From the NCBI GenBank assembly GCA_934525735.1, contig CAKSZM010000091.1:1-5893 (forward strand): 5,893 nt of DNA. The letters are read 5' to 3'. Positions within the stretch are counted from its first letter, which is position 1, and every line of letters starts with the position of its first letter. A program made the position numbers and the translations under genes. Source of the stretch: an uncultured Faecalibacterium sp. (lineage in GTDB: Bacteria > Bacillota > Clostridia > Oscillospirales > Ruminococcaceae). The notes below the pieces were generated by a model that ran no database searches, was not told the DNA's origin, and worked only from the letters and a program-made list of their open reading frames with translations. Positions 1 through 5,893 of the stretch are shown piece by piece.

Positions 1-2721
1 GAGGTGTTCCAGATGGGCACCAGCATGGACGAGATCCCCAACTTCCGGGAATTTCTGTACCAGTACATCCTGCCCCAGCCGGAACTGGATCTGGACGCAC
101 TGCAGGGCGACCGGCTGGAGCTGGAAAATCTGCACGCCGTGCTGGCCGAAGCCCAGACCCGCGCAAACGCGCTGGAAGAGATCGTGAACTTCGGCCGCGA
201 AGCCGCCGAGAAGCAGACGCAGGCTCTGGTCAACCGTGGCACGGCGCTGCTGGCCCGCGCCGCCGCAGACGGCGGCGAACAGGACGTCTGGCAGGAACAT
301 CTGGACGCAGGCCGCCGCCAGCTGGAACAGCTGAATGCCCGCTACGCCGAGGCGAAAAACGCCGAAGCGGAAGCCCGCCGGGCCTATCTGGCCGCCCACA
401 GCGCCGCCGGAGCCAGCGGCGAAGGCCGTGCGCTGGACGCCATGGAAGAAGAGCTTGCCCGCCGCAAGACTGCGCTGGATGCTGCCGCCCGCCGCGCCGC
501 CAGCGCCGAAAAGGCCGCCGAGCGCACCGCCGCCCTGCTGGCCGTGCTGCGCCGGTGCGGCTTTGCGTCCGAGGTGCAGGCAGACGCACTGACGGCAGAC
601 ACCCTGCCCCGGCTTTCCGGCTGGCTCACCGCACAGGAAAAGCCGCTGGAAGAAGCCTACTTTGCAGCCCGGCAGAACACCGCCGCCCTGCAGCAGGAGC
701 AGACAGCCCGCCGCGCCGAGCTGGACGCCGTGTCCGGCGGTAAGTGGGTGTATCCCCACGGCGACGCCGCCACCCGGGTGCGGGATGCTGTGAATGCCGA
801 GCTGCAGAGCCGCGGCATGAAACCGGACGCTAAGATCTTCTGCGAACTGCTGAATGTGGAGGATGAGAGCTGGCAGGACTGCGTGGAAGCCTGTCTCGGC
901 GACCGGCGGTTCGACATCCTTGTGCCGCCCGCCCACTACGAAGCCGCCAAGAGCGCCTTTGTGGCATTGAAGGACAAGGTCGGCCCCATCAGCCTGCTGG
1001 ACACCCCGGGCATCCGCAAGGCCAACCGCCGCGCCGACAAGTACGGCCCCGACAGCCTTGCCGCGCAGGTGTCCAGCGAGAACCCTCTGGCCGCGCAGTA
1101 CGCGGAGACCATTCTGGGGCGCATCGTCTGCTGCGACACCCCCGACACGCTGGAGCAGTACCCGGACAGCGCCACCCGGGATCTTTTGCGGCATCATCCC
1201 TTCCGGCTGGAACGCCTGCGCACGCCCCAGCGCTATATCGGTCTGGACGCCCGCCGCGCCCGTGCCGGAGCGCTGGCGGCCGAGCTGGAAGCGCTGGGCG
1301 AAAAAGCCCGCACTGCCGCCCAGACCGAGCAGAATCTGAAGGCCGCCTACAGCCAGTATCAGACCCTGCTGCGCGGCAATGCGCTGGACGAGCTTGCCGC
1401 CCTGTGGGACGCCCGCGCCGCACTGACCGCCGCACAGGCTGCCGTGGCCGGGCAGGAAGCCAAGCTCACCGAATGCCGGGAAAACCCGCTGCTACAGGAG
1501 CTTTACAAAGAGGAAGAGACCCGCGAAGCCGCATGGGAGGCCGCCCGCACCGCCGTGGAGCAGATGGGCGGCGACATCCGTGTCTGCGAAAAGCAGATCG
1601 CATCCTGCGAAGCCGAACAGAAAAAGGCCGGCGACACCGCCGCACAGAGCGCAGAAGCCGCCAAAGCCTTCTTTGCCGCGCACCCGCTGGTGGAGCCGCT
1701 GGCCCGCGCCCGGATGCTGGCGCTTGCCCCCGCCGACAAGCCCCGCGCCGCCGCGCAGGCCGCCGAAAAGGCACAGGCCAAGCTGGACGATGCACTGGCC
1801 GTGTACCTGACCGGCACGCTGGAACCGGCCCAGAAAGCCTACAACGAGCACTACGTGTGCGATTATCCGCTGGGACTGGCCGGGCTGGAGCAGTACCGCG
1901 CCCAGCACGAAAGCCTTGTGCGCATCGACCTGGAACGCTATGCTGCCCGGCTGGAGCAGGCCCAGCGGGACTGCAAGGAGCGCTTCCGCCGGGATATTCT
2001 CTTCCGCATGAAGGACGATATCTTCAACGCGCGGCGGCAGTTCCGGGAGCTGAACAAGGTGATGGAACAGCTGACCTACGGCGAAGAGGTCTACCGCTTT
2101 GAGCTGTCCCCCAGCCGCGACCCGCAGCTGGCGGCATTCTATCAGGTCATCGTGGACAAGGGCAACCAGCAGATGACCAACGGCGACTCGCTGGACAACC
2201 TTGCCGCCACCGCCGACCCGGCCTATGAGCGTCAGGTGGACGAGCTGATGGAAAAGATCATGGCTGACGTGGACGAGAACACCCGCGCCCGGCAGGAGGG
2301 CCGCACCGGCGGCGTTACCCTCTCGGACTATGTGGATTACCGCACCTATCTGGATTATGATATCAAGGTGACCAACCGGGTCACGGGCCAGCAGGCCGAT
2401 CTGTCCCGCATCAGCCGCGATTCCTCCGGCGGCGAAAATCAGGCCCCCTTCTATGTGGCCATCTGCGCCAGCCTTTTGCAGATCTACGAAAAGAGCGAGA
2501 ACAGCATCCGTCTGGTACTGCTGGACGAGGCGTTCAGCAAGATGACCAGCGACCGTATCCGCCCCATGATGGAGCTGTTCCGCCGCCTGCAGCTGCAGGT
2601 GCTGCTCATCTCCACCGTGGAAAAGAGCACCGCCATCCAGCCTTACTGCGACATCACCTATTCCATCGTGCGCCACGGCGACGCCAACGCCATTGCGCCC
2701 TTCATCCGTCTGGCGGAATAA
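1..2721 (+). CDS. jetC: Wadjet-type SMC-like ATPase JetC (SbcC/MukB family), 3' part only
   Basis: The frame is open from base 1 to TAA at 2719-2721. It gives the last 906 residues of a protein whose family is usually about 1,100 long, so the N-terminal lobe with Walker A is off the left edge. Visible order (numbered from base 1): residues 3-31 link out of the head; Ala/Glu/Arg-rich coiled coil about 38-240; a hinge-like globular region about 248-420 (FCELLNVEDESW, then ACLGDRRFDI); returning coil about 421-660; C-terminal ATPase lobe with NKVMEQLTYG near 685, DYVDYRTYLDYDIKV 776-790, ABC signature SSGGENQ 808-814 and Walker B IRLVLLDEAF 836-845. The DYRxYLxYDI and SSGGENQAPFY segments fit JetC-type proteins better than RecN, SbcC or classic SMC. 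Known for the family: JetC with JetA/JetB is a loop-extruding complex that senses circular plasmids, and JetD cleaves them. The segment after Walker B reads LLISTVEK where SMC proteins have a histidine switch. MksB is the main alternative. The gene ends at a terminator with no jetD behind it. Confidence 0.82.
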   Translation, partial: EVFQMGTSMDEIPNFREFLYQYILPQPELDLDALQGDRLELENLHAVLAEAQTRANALEEIVNFGREAAEKQTQALVNRGTALLARAAADGGEQDVWQEHLDAGRRQLEQLNARYAEAKNAEAEARRAYLAAHSAAGASGEGRALDAMEEELARRKTALDAAARRAASAEKAAERTAALLAVLRRCGFASEVQADALTADTLPRLSGWLTAQEKPLEEAYFAARQNTAALQQEQTARRAELDAVSGGKWVYPHGDAATRVRDAVNAELQSRGMKPDAKIFCELLNVEDESWQDCVEACLGDRRFDILVPPAHYEAAKSAFVALKDKVGPISLLDTPGIRKANRRADKYGPDSLAAQVSSENPLAAQYAETILGRIVCCDTPDTLEQYPDSATRDLLRHHPFRLERLRTPQRYIGLDARRARAGALAAELEALGEKARTAAQTEQNLKAAYSQYQTLLRGNALDELAALWDARAALTAAQAAVAGQEAKLTECRENPLLQELYKEEETREAAWEAARTAVEQMGGDIRVCEKQIASCEAEQKKAGDTAAQSAEAAKAFFAAHPLVEPLARARMLALAPADKPRAAAQAAEKAQAKLDDALAVYLTGTLEPAQKAYNEHYVCDYPLGLAGLEQYRAQHESLVRIDLERYAARLEQAQRDCKERFRRDILFRMKDDIFNARRQFRELNKVMEQLTYGEEVYRFELSPSRDPQLAAFYQVIVDKGNQQMTNGDSLDNLAATADPAYERQVDELMEKIMADVDENTRARQEGRTGGVTLSDYVDYRTYLDYDIKVTNRVTGQQADLSRISRDSSGGENQAPFYVAICASLLQIYEKSENSIRLVLLDEAFSKMTSDRIRPMMELFRRLQLQVLLISTVEKSTAIQPYCDITYSIVRHGDANAIAPFIRLAE

Positions 2722-2731
2722 CCGTTTTTTC

Positions 2732-2765
2732 AAAGAAGCACGCCGCAGCGTGCTTCTTTTTTTTT
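2732..2765 (+). terminator. Intrinsic terminator after jetC
   Basis: A perfect 12-bp stem (2732-2743 with 2748-2759) closes a CGCA loop and runs into nine T residues at 2757-2765. It begins 11 bases after the jetC stop codon. The T tract lies only on the + side, so it should act on rightward transcription from jetC. Such a strong signal marks jetC as the last gene of its operon. Confidence 0.93.
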
Positions 2766-2779
2766 GCGTCCTGTGCAGG

Positions 2780-2816
2780 ATCCCGGCCTTCTGAATCGTA
2801 TTACAGGCAGCGGGAT
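2780..2816. other. Imperfect inverted repeat in intergenic gap
   Basis: ATCCCGGCCT (2780-2789) can pair with AGGC (2805-2808) and CGGGAT (2811-2816), giving ten base pairs with a two-base bulge and a 15-base loop. It is not followed by a T tract, so it is not a typical terminator. It lies upstream of the PAP2 promoter and would not be in that transcript. It may stabilise read-through RNA, be a protein site, or arise by chance. Confidence 0.3.
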
Positions 2817-2844
2817 AAAACAGCATTTACCCTCAATTTTACGC

Positions 2845-2915
2845 AAATCGCACAAATAAATCGCGATGTTTTTAACAATGTTGTCTGGTTTCATTCTTGT
2901 TTTTGTCACAATCGC
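2845..2915. repeat. Short direct repeats and small palindromes upstream of the PAP2 gene
   Basis: AAATCGC occurs at 2845-2851 and 2858-2864, and the core AATCGC recurs at 2910-2915 between the promoter hexamers. Two small palindromes share the arms ACAA and TTGT: ACAA-TG-TTGT (2875-2884) and TTGT-C-ACAA (2903-2911), the second inside the promoter spacer. This arrangement could be an operator. The elements are short and AT-rich, so chance is a real possibility and no regulator is identified. Confidence 0.25.
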
Positions 2916-2925
2916 GGCGTATAAT
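2897..2925 (+). promoter_or_regulatory. Predicted sigma-A promoter of the PAP2 gene
   Basis: A perfect -10 box TATAAT at 2920-2925 is preceded, with 17-base spacing, by TTGTTT (2897-2902). The latter is a weak -35 box matching only the TTG half of the consensus. Transcription would begin near 2932, giving a leader of about 40 bases before the start codon at 2973. The closer TTGTCA (2903-2908) is only 11 bases from the -10 box and is too near to serve as its -35 partner. Confidence 0.6.
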
Positions 2926-2954
2926 TGCTCAATGCTAAGAGTTTGCCCAAACGC

Positions 2955-2964
2955 AAAAAGGAGG
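2955..2964 (+). promoter_or_regulatory. Strong Shine-Dalgarno site deciding the PAP2 start
   Basis: AAAAAGGAGG lies eight bases upstream of the ATG at 2973. It fixes that ATG as the start rather than the in-frame TTG at 2925, which overlaps the last base of the predicted -10 box and would therefore precede the transcript. Confidence 0.9.
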
Positions 2965-2972
2965 CTTTTTCC

Positions 2973-3632
2973 ATGAAACGCAGTTGGTTCTCGCGCCATC
3001 CTGTCTGCTTTATGGCGCTGTATCTTCTGCTGTATCTTACAGCATTCAATTTTCTGGAGACGCAGATCTCCATGCCCCATCTGCTGGTGCACTGCCAGCT
3101 GGACGACCTGATCCCCTTCTGTAAATATGCGGTCATCCCTTACTTTGCATGGTTTGTGTGGATCCCGTTCACCCTGTTCTATCTGCTGTGGCGGGCACCC
3201 AGGGAGGACTTCTGGCGGCTGTGCCTGCCGCTGTTCGCCGGCATGACCATTGCGCTGGCCTGCTACGTCATCGTGCCCACCGGGCTGAACCTGCGCCCCG
3301 CCTATGTCCAGGGCAATGACATCTTTGCCCGCACGGTACGGTTCCTTTACAGCTCCGATACCCCCACGAATGTCTGCCCGTCCATCCATGTGCTCAACTC
3401 CGTCACCCTTCTGCTGGCCTACTACCGCAGCCGTATTTTTGAGCAGCCCCGCCGCCGCTGGATGCGCCCCGCTGCCGCCGTGCTGTGCATCTCCATCGTA
3501 TGCTCCACCATGCTGCTCAAGCAGCACAGCTGCATCGATGTGATCCTGGGCATCGTGCTGGCGCTGGCGCTGGATTCGCTGTTCAACATGGCGTTTGCCC
3601 GCAGCGATCTGCCGCAGGTGCGGAGAGTTTAA
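2973..3632 (+). CDS. PAP2-superfamily membrane phosphatase/phosphotransferase
   Basis: This is a 219-residue protein starting at the ATG behind the AGGAGG site. Hydrophobic segments near residues 10-26, 53-73, 83-102, 139-151, 166-183 and 188-206 suggest a six-helix integral membrane protein, the usual PAP2 topology. Superfamily motifs are visible in order: a degenerate first motif with the RP pair in LNLRPAYV (105-112), the second motif PSIH (136-139) with the catalytic-type histidine H139, and the third motif KQHSCID with nucleophile-type H185 and its partner D189. The classical lysine of motif 1 and the SR pair of motif 3 are not conserved (S178-T179 stands where SR would be). This resembles the branch containing sphingolipid-type phosphotransferases and many unnamed Clostridia PAP2 proteins. 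Members hydrolyse or transfer phosphate-linked head groups of lipids such as phosphatidate or isoprenyl diphosphates; the substrate here cannot be told. It is transcribed alone from its own promoter. Confidence 0.87.
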   Translation: MKRSWFSRHPVCFMALYLLLYLTAFNFLETQISMPHLLVHCQLDDLIPFCKYAVIPYFAWFVWIPFTLFYLLWRAPREDFWRLCLPLFAGMTIALACYVIVPTGLNLRPAYVQGNDIFARTVRFLYSSDTPTNVCPSIHVLNSVTLLLAYYRSRIFEQPRRRWMRPAAAVLCISIVCSTMLLKQHSCIDVILGIVLALALDSLFNMAFARSDLPQVRRV

Positions 3633-3655
3633 ACTTACTTACGACCAATATCCTC

Positions 3656-3690
3656 AAAAGGGGCCGTTGCATTATGCAACGGCCCCTTTT
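3656..3690. terminator. Bidirectional terminator between convergent genes
   Basis: A perfect 15-bp inverted repeat (3656-3670 with 3676-3690) encloses ATTAT, and its ends A3671 and T3675 could add a sixteenth pair. The stem begins AAAAGGGG and ends CCCCTTTT, so each strand finishes with four U residues. It starts 23 bases after the PAP2 stop and lies downstream of gluQRS on the other strand, so it can serve both. The T tracts are short, but the GC-rich stem is very stable. Confidence 0.87.
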
Positions 3691-3733
3691 GGCAATTCTG
3701 CGCGCTCTTATCAGGATAATCATGCCTTTTTGC

Positions 3734-3776
3734 ACTGCTGTCTGTACATTTTTTTCGCCAAAAAATATGCAGCAGT
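3734..3776. other. Composite inverted repeat downstream of gluQRS
   Basis: ACTGCTG (3734-3740) pairs with CAGCAGT (3770-3776). Inside it, ATTTTTT (3748-3754) pairs with AAAAAAT (3760-3766) around a five-base loop, with unpaired stretches of seven and three bases between the two stems. It begins about 20 bases past the gluQRS stop. It may be a weak terminator or a 3'-end-stabilising hairpin for the leftward operon. The A/T inner stem is weak and could be incidental. Confidence 0.35.
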
Positions 3777-3794
3777 ATGACTTTTGCAGGCGGT

Positions 3795-4757
3795 TCAGAA
3801 TAGCCCTTCCGGCAGGCAGACGTCCGTTTTGGGCACCTTTTGCCACGAAAAATCCGGGATGAGGCTTTCCGGTGTGCGGGGAGCGGGTTCGGGCTGCAGG
3901 CCGTAGGCATAGGCCAGTTTGCCCACGATCTCCGGTGCGGTGTACTTTGCACGCAGATTTTCCAGGCTCTGATCGCCGTCCCGTTTGGACAGCCGACGCC
4001 CGTCCGGAGCCAGCAGCAGCGGGCAGTGGGCAAAGTGCGGTGCCTGCAGACCCAGCAGCCGGTACAGGTACAGCTGCCGCGCCGTGGAGGACAGCAGATC
4101 CGACCCTCGCACCACCTCGGTCACGCCCATGCGGGCGTCGTCCACCACCACGGCCAGCTGGTAGGCAAACACGCCGTCTGCCCGGCGCAGATAGAAATCG
4201 CCGCAATCCCGCAGCAGATTCTCGGTGTGGGTGCCCATGCAGCCGTCTGTGAAAGTGACCGCTTCATCCGGCACCATCAGGCGGTAGGCCGGAGCTTTCT
4301 TTTTGCGCTTTTCGGCGATCTCGGCGGAGGTCAGGCCCCGGCAGGTGCCGGGATAGATGACGTTGCCGTCCGAAGTGTGGGGCGCACTGGCCGCGTGCAG
4401 CTGGGCGCGGGAGCAAAAGCAGGGGTACACAAGGCCTTTCGCTTCCAGCTTTTTGTACTGTGCAGTGTAAATCTCTGCGCATTCGCTCTGGTAATAGGGG
4501 CCGTGGGGGCCGCCGGTGCTGCCGCCCTCGTCCCAGACAAGACCCAGCCACGCAAGGTCCTGCTCCAGCAGGTCCGCGTAAATGCGCGGGCAGCGCTCGG
4601 CGTCCAGATCTTCGATGCGCAGCACGATGCGCCCGCCCTGGCTTTTGGCACTGAGCCAGGCCAGCAGGCTGCAGGCCAGATTGCCCAGATGCAGCCGCCC
4701 GCTGGGGCTGGGCGCAAAGCGCCCGATGACAGCCCCGCTCACAGGCCCAGCTTCCAC
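3795..4757 (-). CDS. gluQRS: tRNA glutamyl-Q(34) synthetase (glutamyl-queuosine tRNA(Asp) synthetase)
   Basis: This is a 320-residue class I synthetase-like protein, close to the family's usual 300 or so. It has the GluRS catalytic half but no anticodon-binding half. Visible signs: GRFAPSPSGRLHLGN (12-26) with the HIGH-type motif HLGN, IEDLD 48-52, a zinc site made of C113, C115, Y135 and C139 (CFC, then YPGTC), QLAVVVDD 200-207, VVRGSDLL 215-222, and the KMSKS-type loop RLSKRD 255-260. The family activates glutamate with ATP without needing tRNA and attaches it to the queuosine base at position 34 of tRNA(Asp) in the cytoplasm. This implies the cell has queuosine in its tRNA. The chosen start is GTG at 4757, supported by GGAGG seven bases upstream. 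A second GTG at 4742 overlaps the upstream stop as GTGA and would give 315 residues; both fit the family N-terminus. It overlaps the upstream peptidase gene by 19 bases. Confidence 0.95.
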   Translation of the reverse strand: MEAGPVSGAVIGRFAPSPSGRLHLGNLACSLLAWLSAKSQGGRIVLRIEDLDAERCPRIYADLLEQDLAWLGLVWDEGGSTGGPHGPYYQSECAEIYTAQYKKLEAKGLVYPCFCSRAQLHAASAPHTSDGNVIYPGTCRGLTSAEIAEKRKKKAPAYRLMVPDEAVTFTDGCMGTHTENLLRDCGDFYLRRADGVFAYQLAVVVDDARMGVTEVVRGSDLLSSTARQLYLYRLLGLQAPHFAHCPLLLAPDGRRLSKRDGDQSLENLRAKYTAPEIVGKLAYAYGLQPEPAPRTPESLIPDFSWQKVPKTDVCLPEGLF

Positions 4758-5893
4758 TGCCCGTCCTCCGGCTGGAAGATGGGGGTGTTGTAGTAGGCGG
4801 CGCAGGCATTGGCCAGATATTCCGCATCCTTGCAGCTGGCCGTTTCCATCGCCGAGTGCATGGCCAGCTGGCCCACGCCAATATCCACCATGGGCATCAG
4901 GATCTGGCGGCCCAGCAGGTTGCCCAGGGTGCTGCCGCCCGCCACATCGGCACGGTTGGCAAAGGTCTGCACCGGCACCCCGGCCTTTTCACAGATGGCG
5001 GTAAAGGCAGCACCAGTCAGGCCGCTGGTTGTGTAGGTCTGGCGGGCGTTATACTTGAGGATGACGCCGCCGCCCATGTTCACCGGCAGCTTCTGGTCGC
5101 TCTTTTCCGGGTGGTTGGGGTGGATGGCATGGCCGTTGTCGGCGCTGAGCAGCAGGCAGTTGGTGCGGGCACGGATGCTCTGCTCCTTCGTCACGCCAAG
5201 GCTCTCCTCGATGCGGGCCAGCACATCGCTCATCAGGCTGCCCTGTGCGCCCTGCCGACTGGAAGAACCGACTTCCTCGTTGTCGAACATCACCCAGATG
5301 TCGCCGCGGCCCGCTTCCTCACCGCGCCCCTGCAAAAAGCCGTACAGGGTGGCGTAGGCGCATTCCAGATCGTCGATGCGGCCGGACATGAAATATTCGC
5401 CCTGCAGGCCCACACGTTGGGCCTTTTCGGTAATGCAGAGCACCAGGTCGGTGGCCAGGATGTCCTCTGCCTTCACCCCGGCCTCAGCGGCAAGGGTTTC
5501 CTTCAGGCTGCCGCCCTCGGCACCAAAGATGGGCTGCAGGTCCACCTGGGGGTTGTAGTTCAGGCCGGTGTTGGCCTCCCGGTTGAAGTGGATGCACAGG
5601 TTCGGGATGCAGGCCAGTGCCCATTCCGGGTGCACCAGACGGCTCTCCACGCCGTCGGCGGTGCGCACCAGCAGGCGGCCCGCCACGCTCAGGGGCCGGT
5701 CGAACCAGGTGGACATCAGCATGCCGCCGTAGCCCTCCACCTCGGCACGGGCAAAGCCGTGGTCGGCACCCTCCAGAGTCTTGATGCGCCAGGTAGGCGA
5801 ATCGCTGTGGCTGGCGGCGGCGTGCCAGCCGGTGAGCGGGCCTTTGGGCATCCGCCAGGCCAGAATGGCCGAGCCGTTGCGGGTGGTGTAGTA
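4739..5893 (-). CDS. M18-family zinc aminopeptidase, N-terminus off the window
   Basis: The reading frame is open through the right edge: codons before the ATG at 5851 read YYTTRNGSAILAWR, which is typical M18 sequence, so that ATG is internal. 384 residues are visible; members are commonly about 430, so some 45 N-terminal residues are missing. Counting from the right edge, the two-metal site of the aspartyl aminopeptidase family is complete: H29 (SHSDSP), bridging D174 (SGRIDDLE), catalytic E206 and ligand E207 (FDNEEVGS), D252 (SADNGHAIHPN) and H346 (QLAMHSAME). IHFNREANTGLNYNPQ (visible 101-116) is another family hallmark. Members are cytosolic oligomeric metallopeptidases that remove N-terminal residues, often Asp or Glu, from peptides; the actual preference cannot be read here. 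Symbols apeA/apeB are used for relatives, but the assignment is not certain. It is the first visible gene of the operon with gluQRS; its stop TGA is at 4741-4739, and its promoter is outside the window. Confidence 0.95.
   Translation of the reverse strand, partial: YYTTRNGSAILAWRMPKGPLTGWHAAASHSDSPTWRIKTLEGADHGFARAEVEGYGGMLMSTWFDRPLSVAGRLLVRTADGVESRLVHPEWALACIPNLCIHFNREANTGLNYNPQVDLQPIFGAEGGSLKETLAAEAGVKAEDILATDLVLCITEKAQRVGLQGEYFMSGRIDDLECAYATLYGFLQGRGEEAGRGDIWVMFDNEEVGSSSRQGAQGSLMSDVLARIEESLGVTKEQSIRARTNCLLLSADNGHAIHPNHPEKSDQKLPVNMGGGVILKYNARQTYTTSGLTGAAFTAICEKAGVPVQTFANRADVAGGSTLGNLLGRQILMPMVDIGVGQLAMHSAMETASCKDAEYLANACAAYYNTPIFQPEDGQWKLGL
4765..4769 (-). promoter_or_regulatory. gluQRS ribosome site inside the peptidase gene
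   Basis: On the minus strand GGAGG occupies 4769-4765, seven bases before GTG at 4757-4755. It lies within the Pro-Glu-Asp codons near the end of the upstream peptidase. This placement favours the 4757 start and suggests that ribosomes finishing the peptidase help open or reload this site. A weaker GGAAG (4756-4752) precedes the alternative GTG at 4742 by nine bases. Confidence 0.65.

Noticed and set aside
1404..2102. A 232-codon plus-strand frame inside jetC
   Set aside because: An Arg/Gly/Ala-rich out-of-frame shadow typical of GC-rich DNA. The jetC frame is uninterrupted through the region, so it is not evidence of a frameshift.
1492..2826. A 444-codon open frame on the minus strand opposite the jetC gene
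   Set aside because: Its product is Gly/Val/His/Leu-rich with no recognisable domain and no clear ribosome site. It mirrors the GC-biased third positions of jetC, whose + frame carries clear ATPase motifs. It also runs across the jetC terminator hairpin.
2925..2972. In-frame TTG extension of the PAP2 protein by 16 residues
   Set aside because: The TTG overlaps the last base of the predicted -10 box, and the extension is polar and basic. The ATG at 2973 has an excellent ribosome site at ideal spacing.
2722..2972. Possible small gene, RNA gene or jetD remnant in the largest gap
   Set aside because: Apart from the terminator, repeats, promoter and ribosome site listed, there is no tRNA-like fold, no riboswitch pattern that I recognise and no credible short open frame.
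2730..3527. A 265-codon minus-strand frame covering the PAP2 gene
   Set aside because: It lies opposite a gene with a clear promoter, ribosome site, helices and catalytic motifs, and its product resembles no known family.
3583..4206. A minus-strand frame spanning the intergenic hairpin and the end of gluQRS
   Set aside because: It passes through the terminator stem and overlaps gluQRS out of frame; the product is Arg/Gly/Ala-rich with no motif.
3840..4793. A 317-codon open frame on the plus strand opposite gluQRS
   Set aside because: It is a compositional shadow: the minus-strand frame has all GluQRS motifs in order, while this product is a low-complexity Gln/Ala/Gly/Val sequence without domains.

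Overview
The window looks like chromosome from a GC-rich member of the Bacillota (class Clostridia), plausibly an Oscillospiraceae gut anaerobe of the Faecalibacterium/Subdoligranulum kind. This is an inference from GC-rich coding DNA (strong G/C preference at third codon positions), AT-rich intergenic gaps, strong AGGAGG-type ribosome sites and the gene families present. No rRNA or other marker that would settle the taxon is in view. The sequence is densely coding: four protein genes, no RNA gene, CRISPR array or insertion sequence, and no gene-free gap longer than 251 bases.

Left part (1-2765, + strand): the last 906 codons of a large SMC/MukB-like ATPase, best matched by JetC of the Wadjet anti-plasmid defence system. 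Its N-terminal ATPase lobe lies off the left edge. The gene ends at a strong intrinsic terminator (2732-2765), and no jetD nuclease gene follows. Any jetA, jetB and jetD partners must therefore be upstream, or the locus is incomplete.

Middle part (2766-3690, + strand): an AT-rich gap carries a TATAAT promoter and a strong ribosome site for a 219-residue, six-helix membrane protein of the PAP2 phosphatase/phosphotransferase superfamily. A near-symmetric hairpin (3656-3690) sits between this gene and the converging operon on the other strand.

Right part (3795-5893, - strand): a two-gene operon transcribed leftwards. An M18-family zinc aminopeptidase (5' end off the right edge) overlaps by 19 bases with gluQRS, the glutamyl-queuosine tRNA(Asp) synthetase. 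The gluQRS ribosome site lies inside the last codons of the peptidase, so the two are probably translationally coupled.

The three units look functionally independent: defence/SMC biology, lipid-phosphate metabolism, and housekeeping peptide turnover plus tRNA modification. The point most worth following up is the Wadjet-type JetC gene that terminates without jetD behind it.
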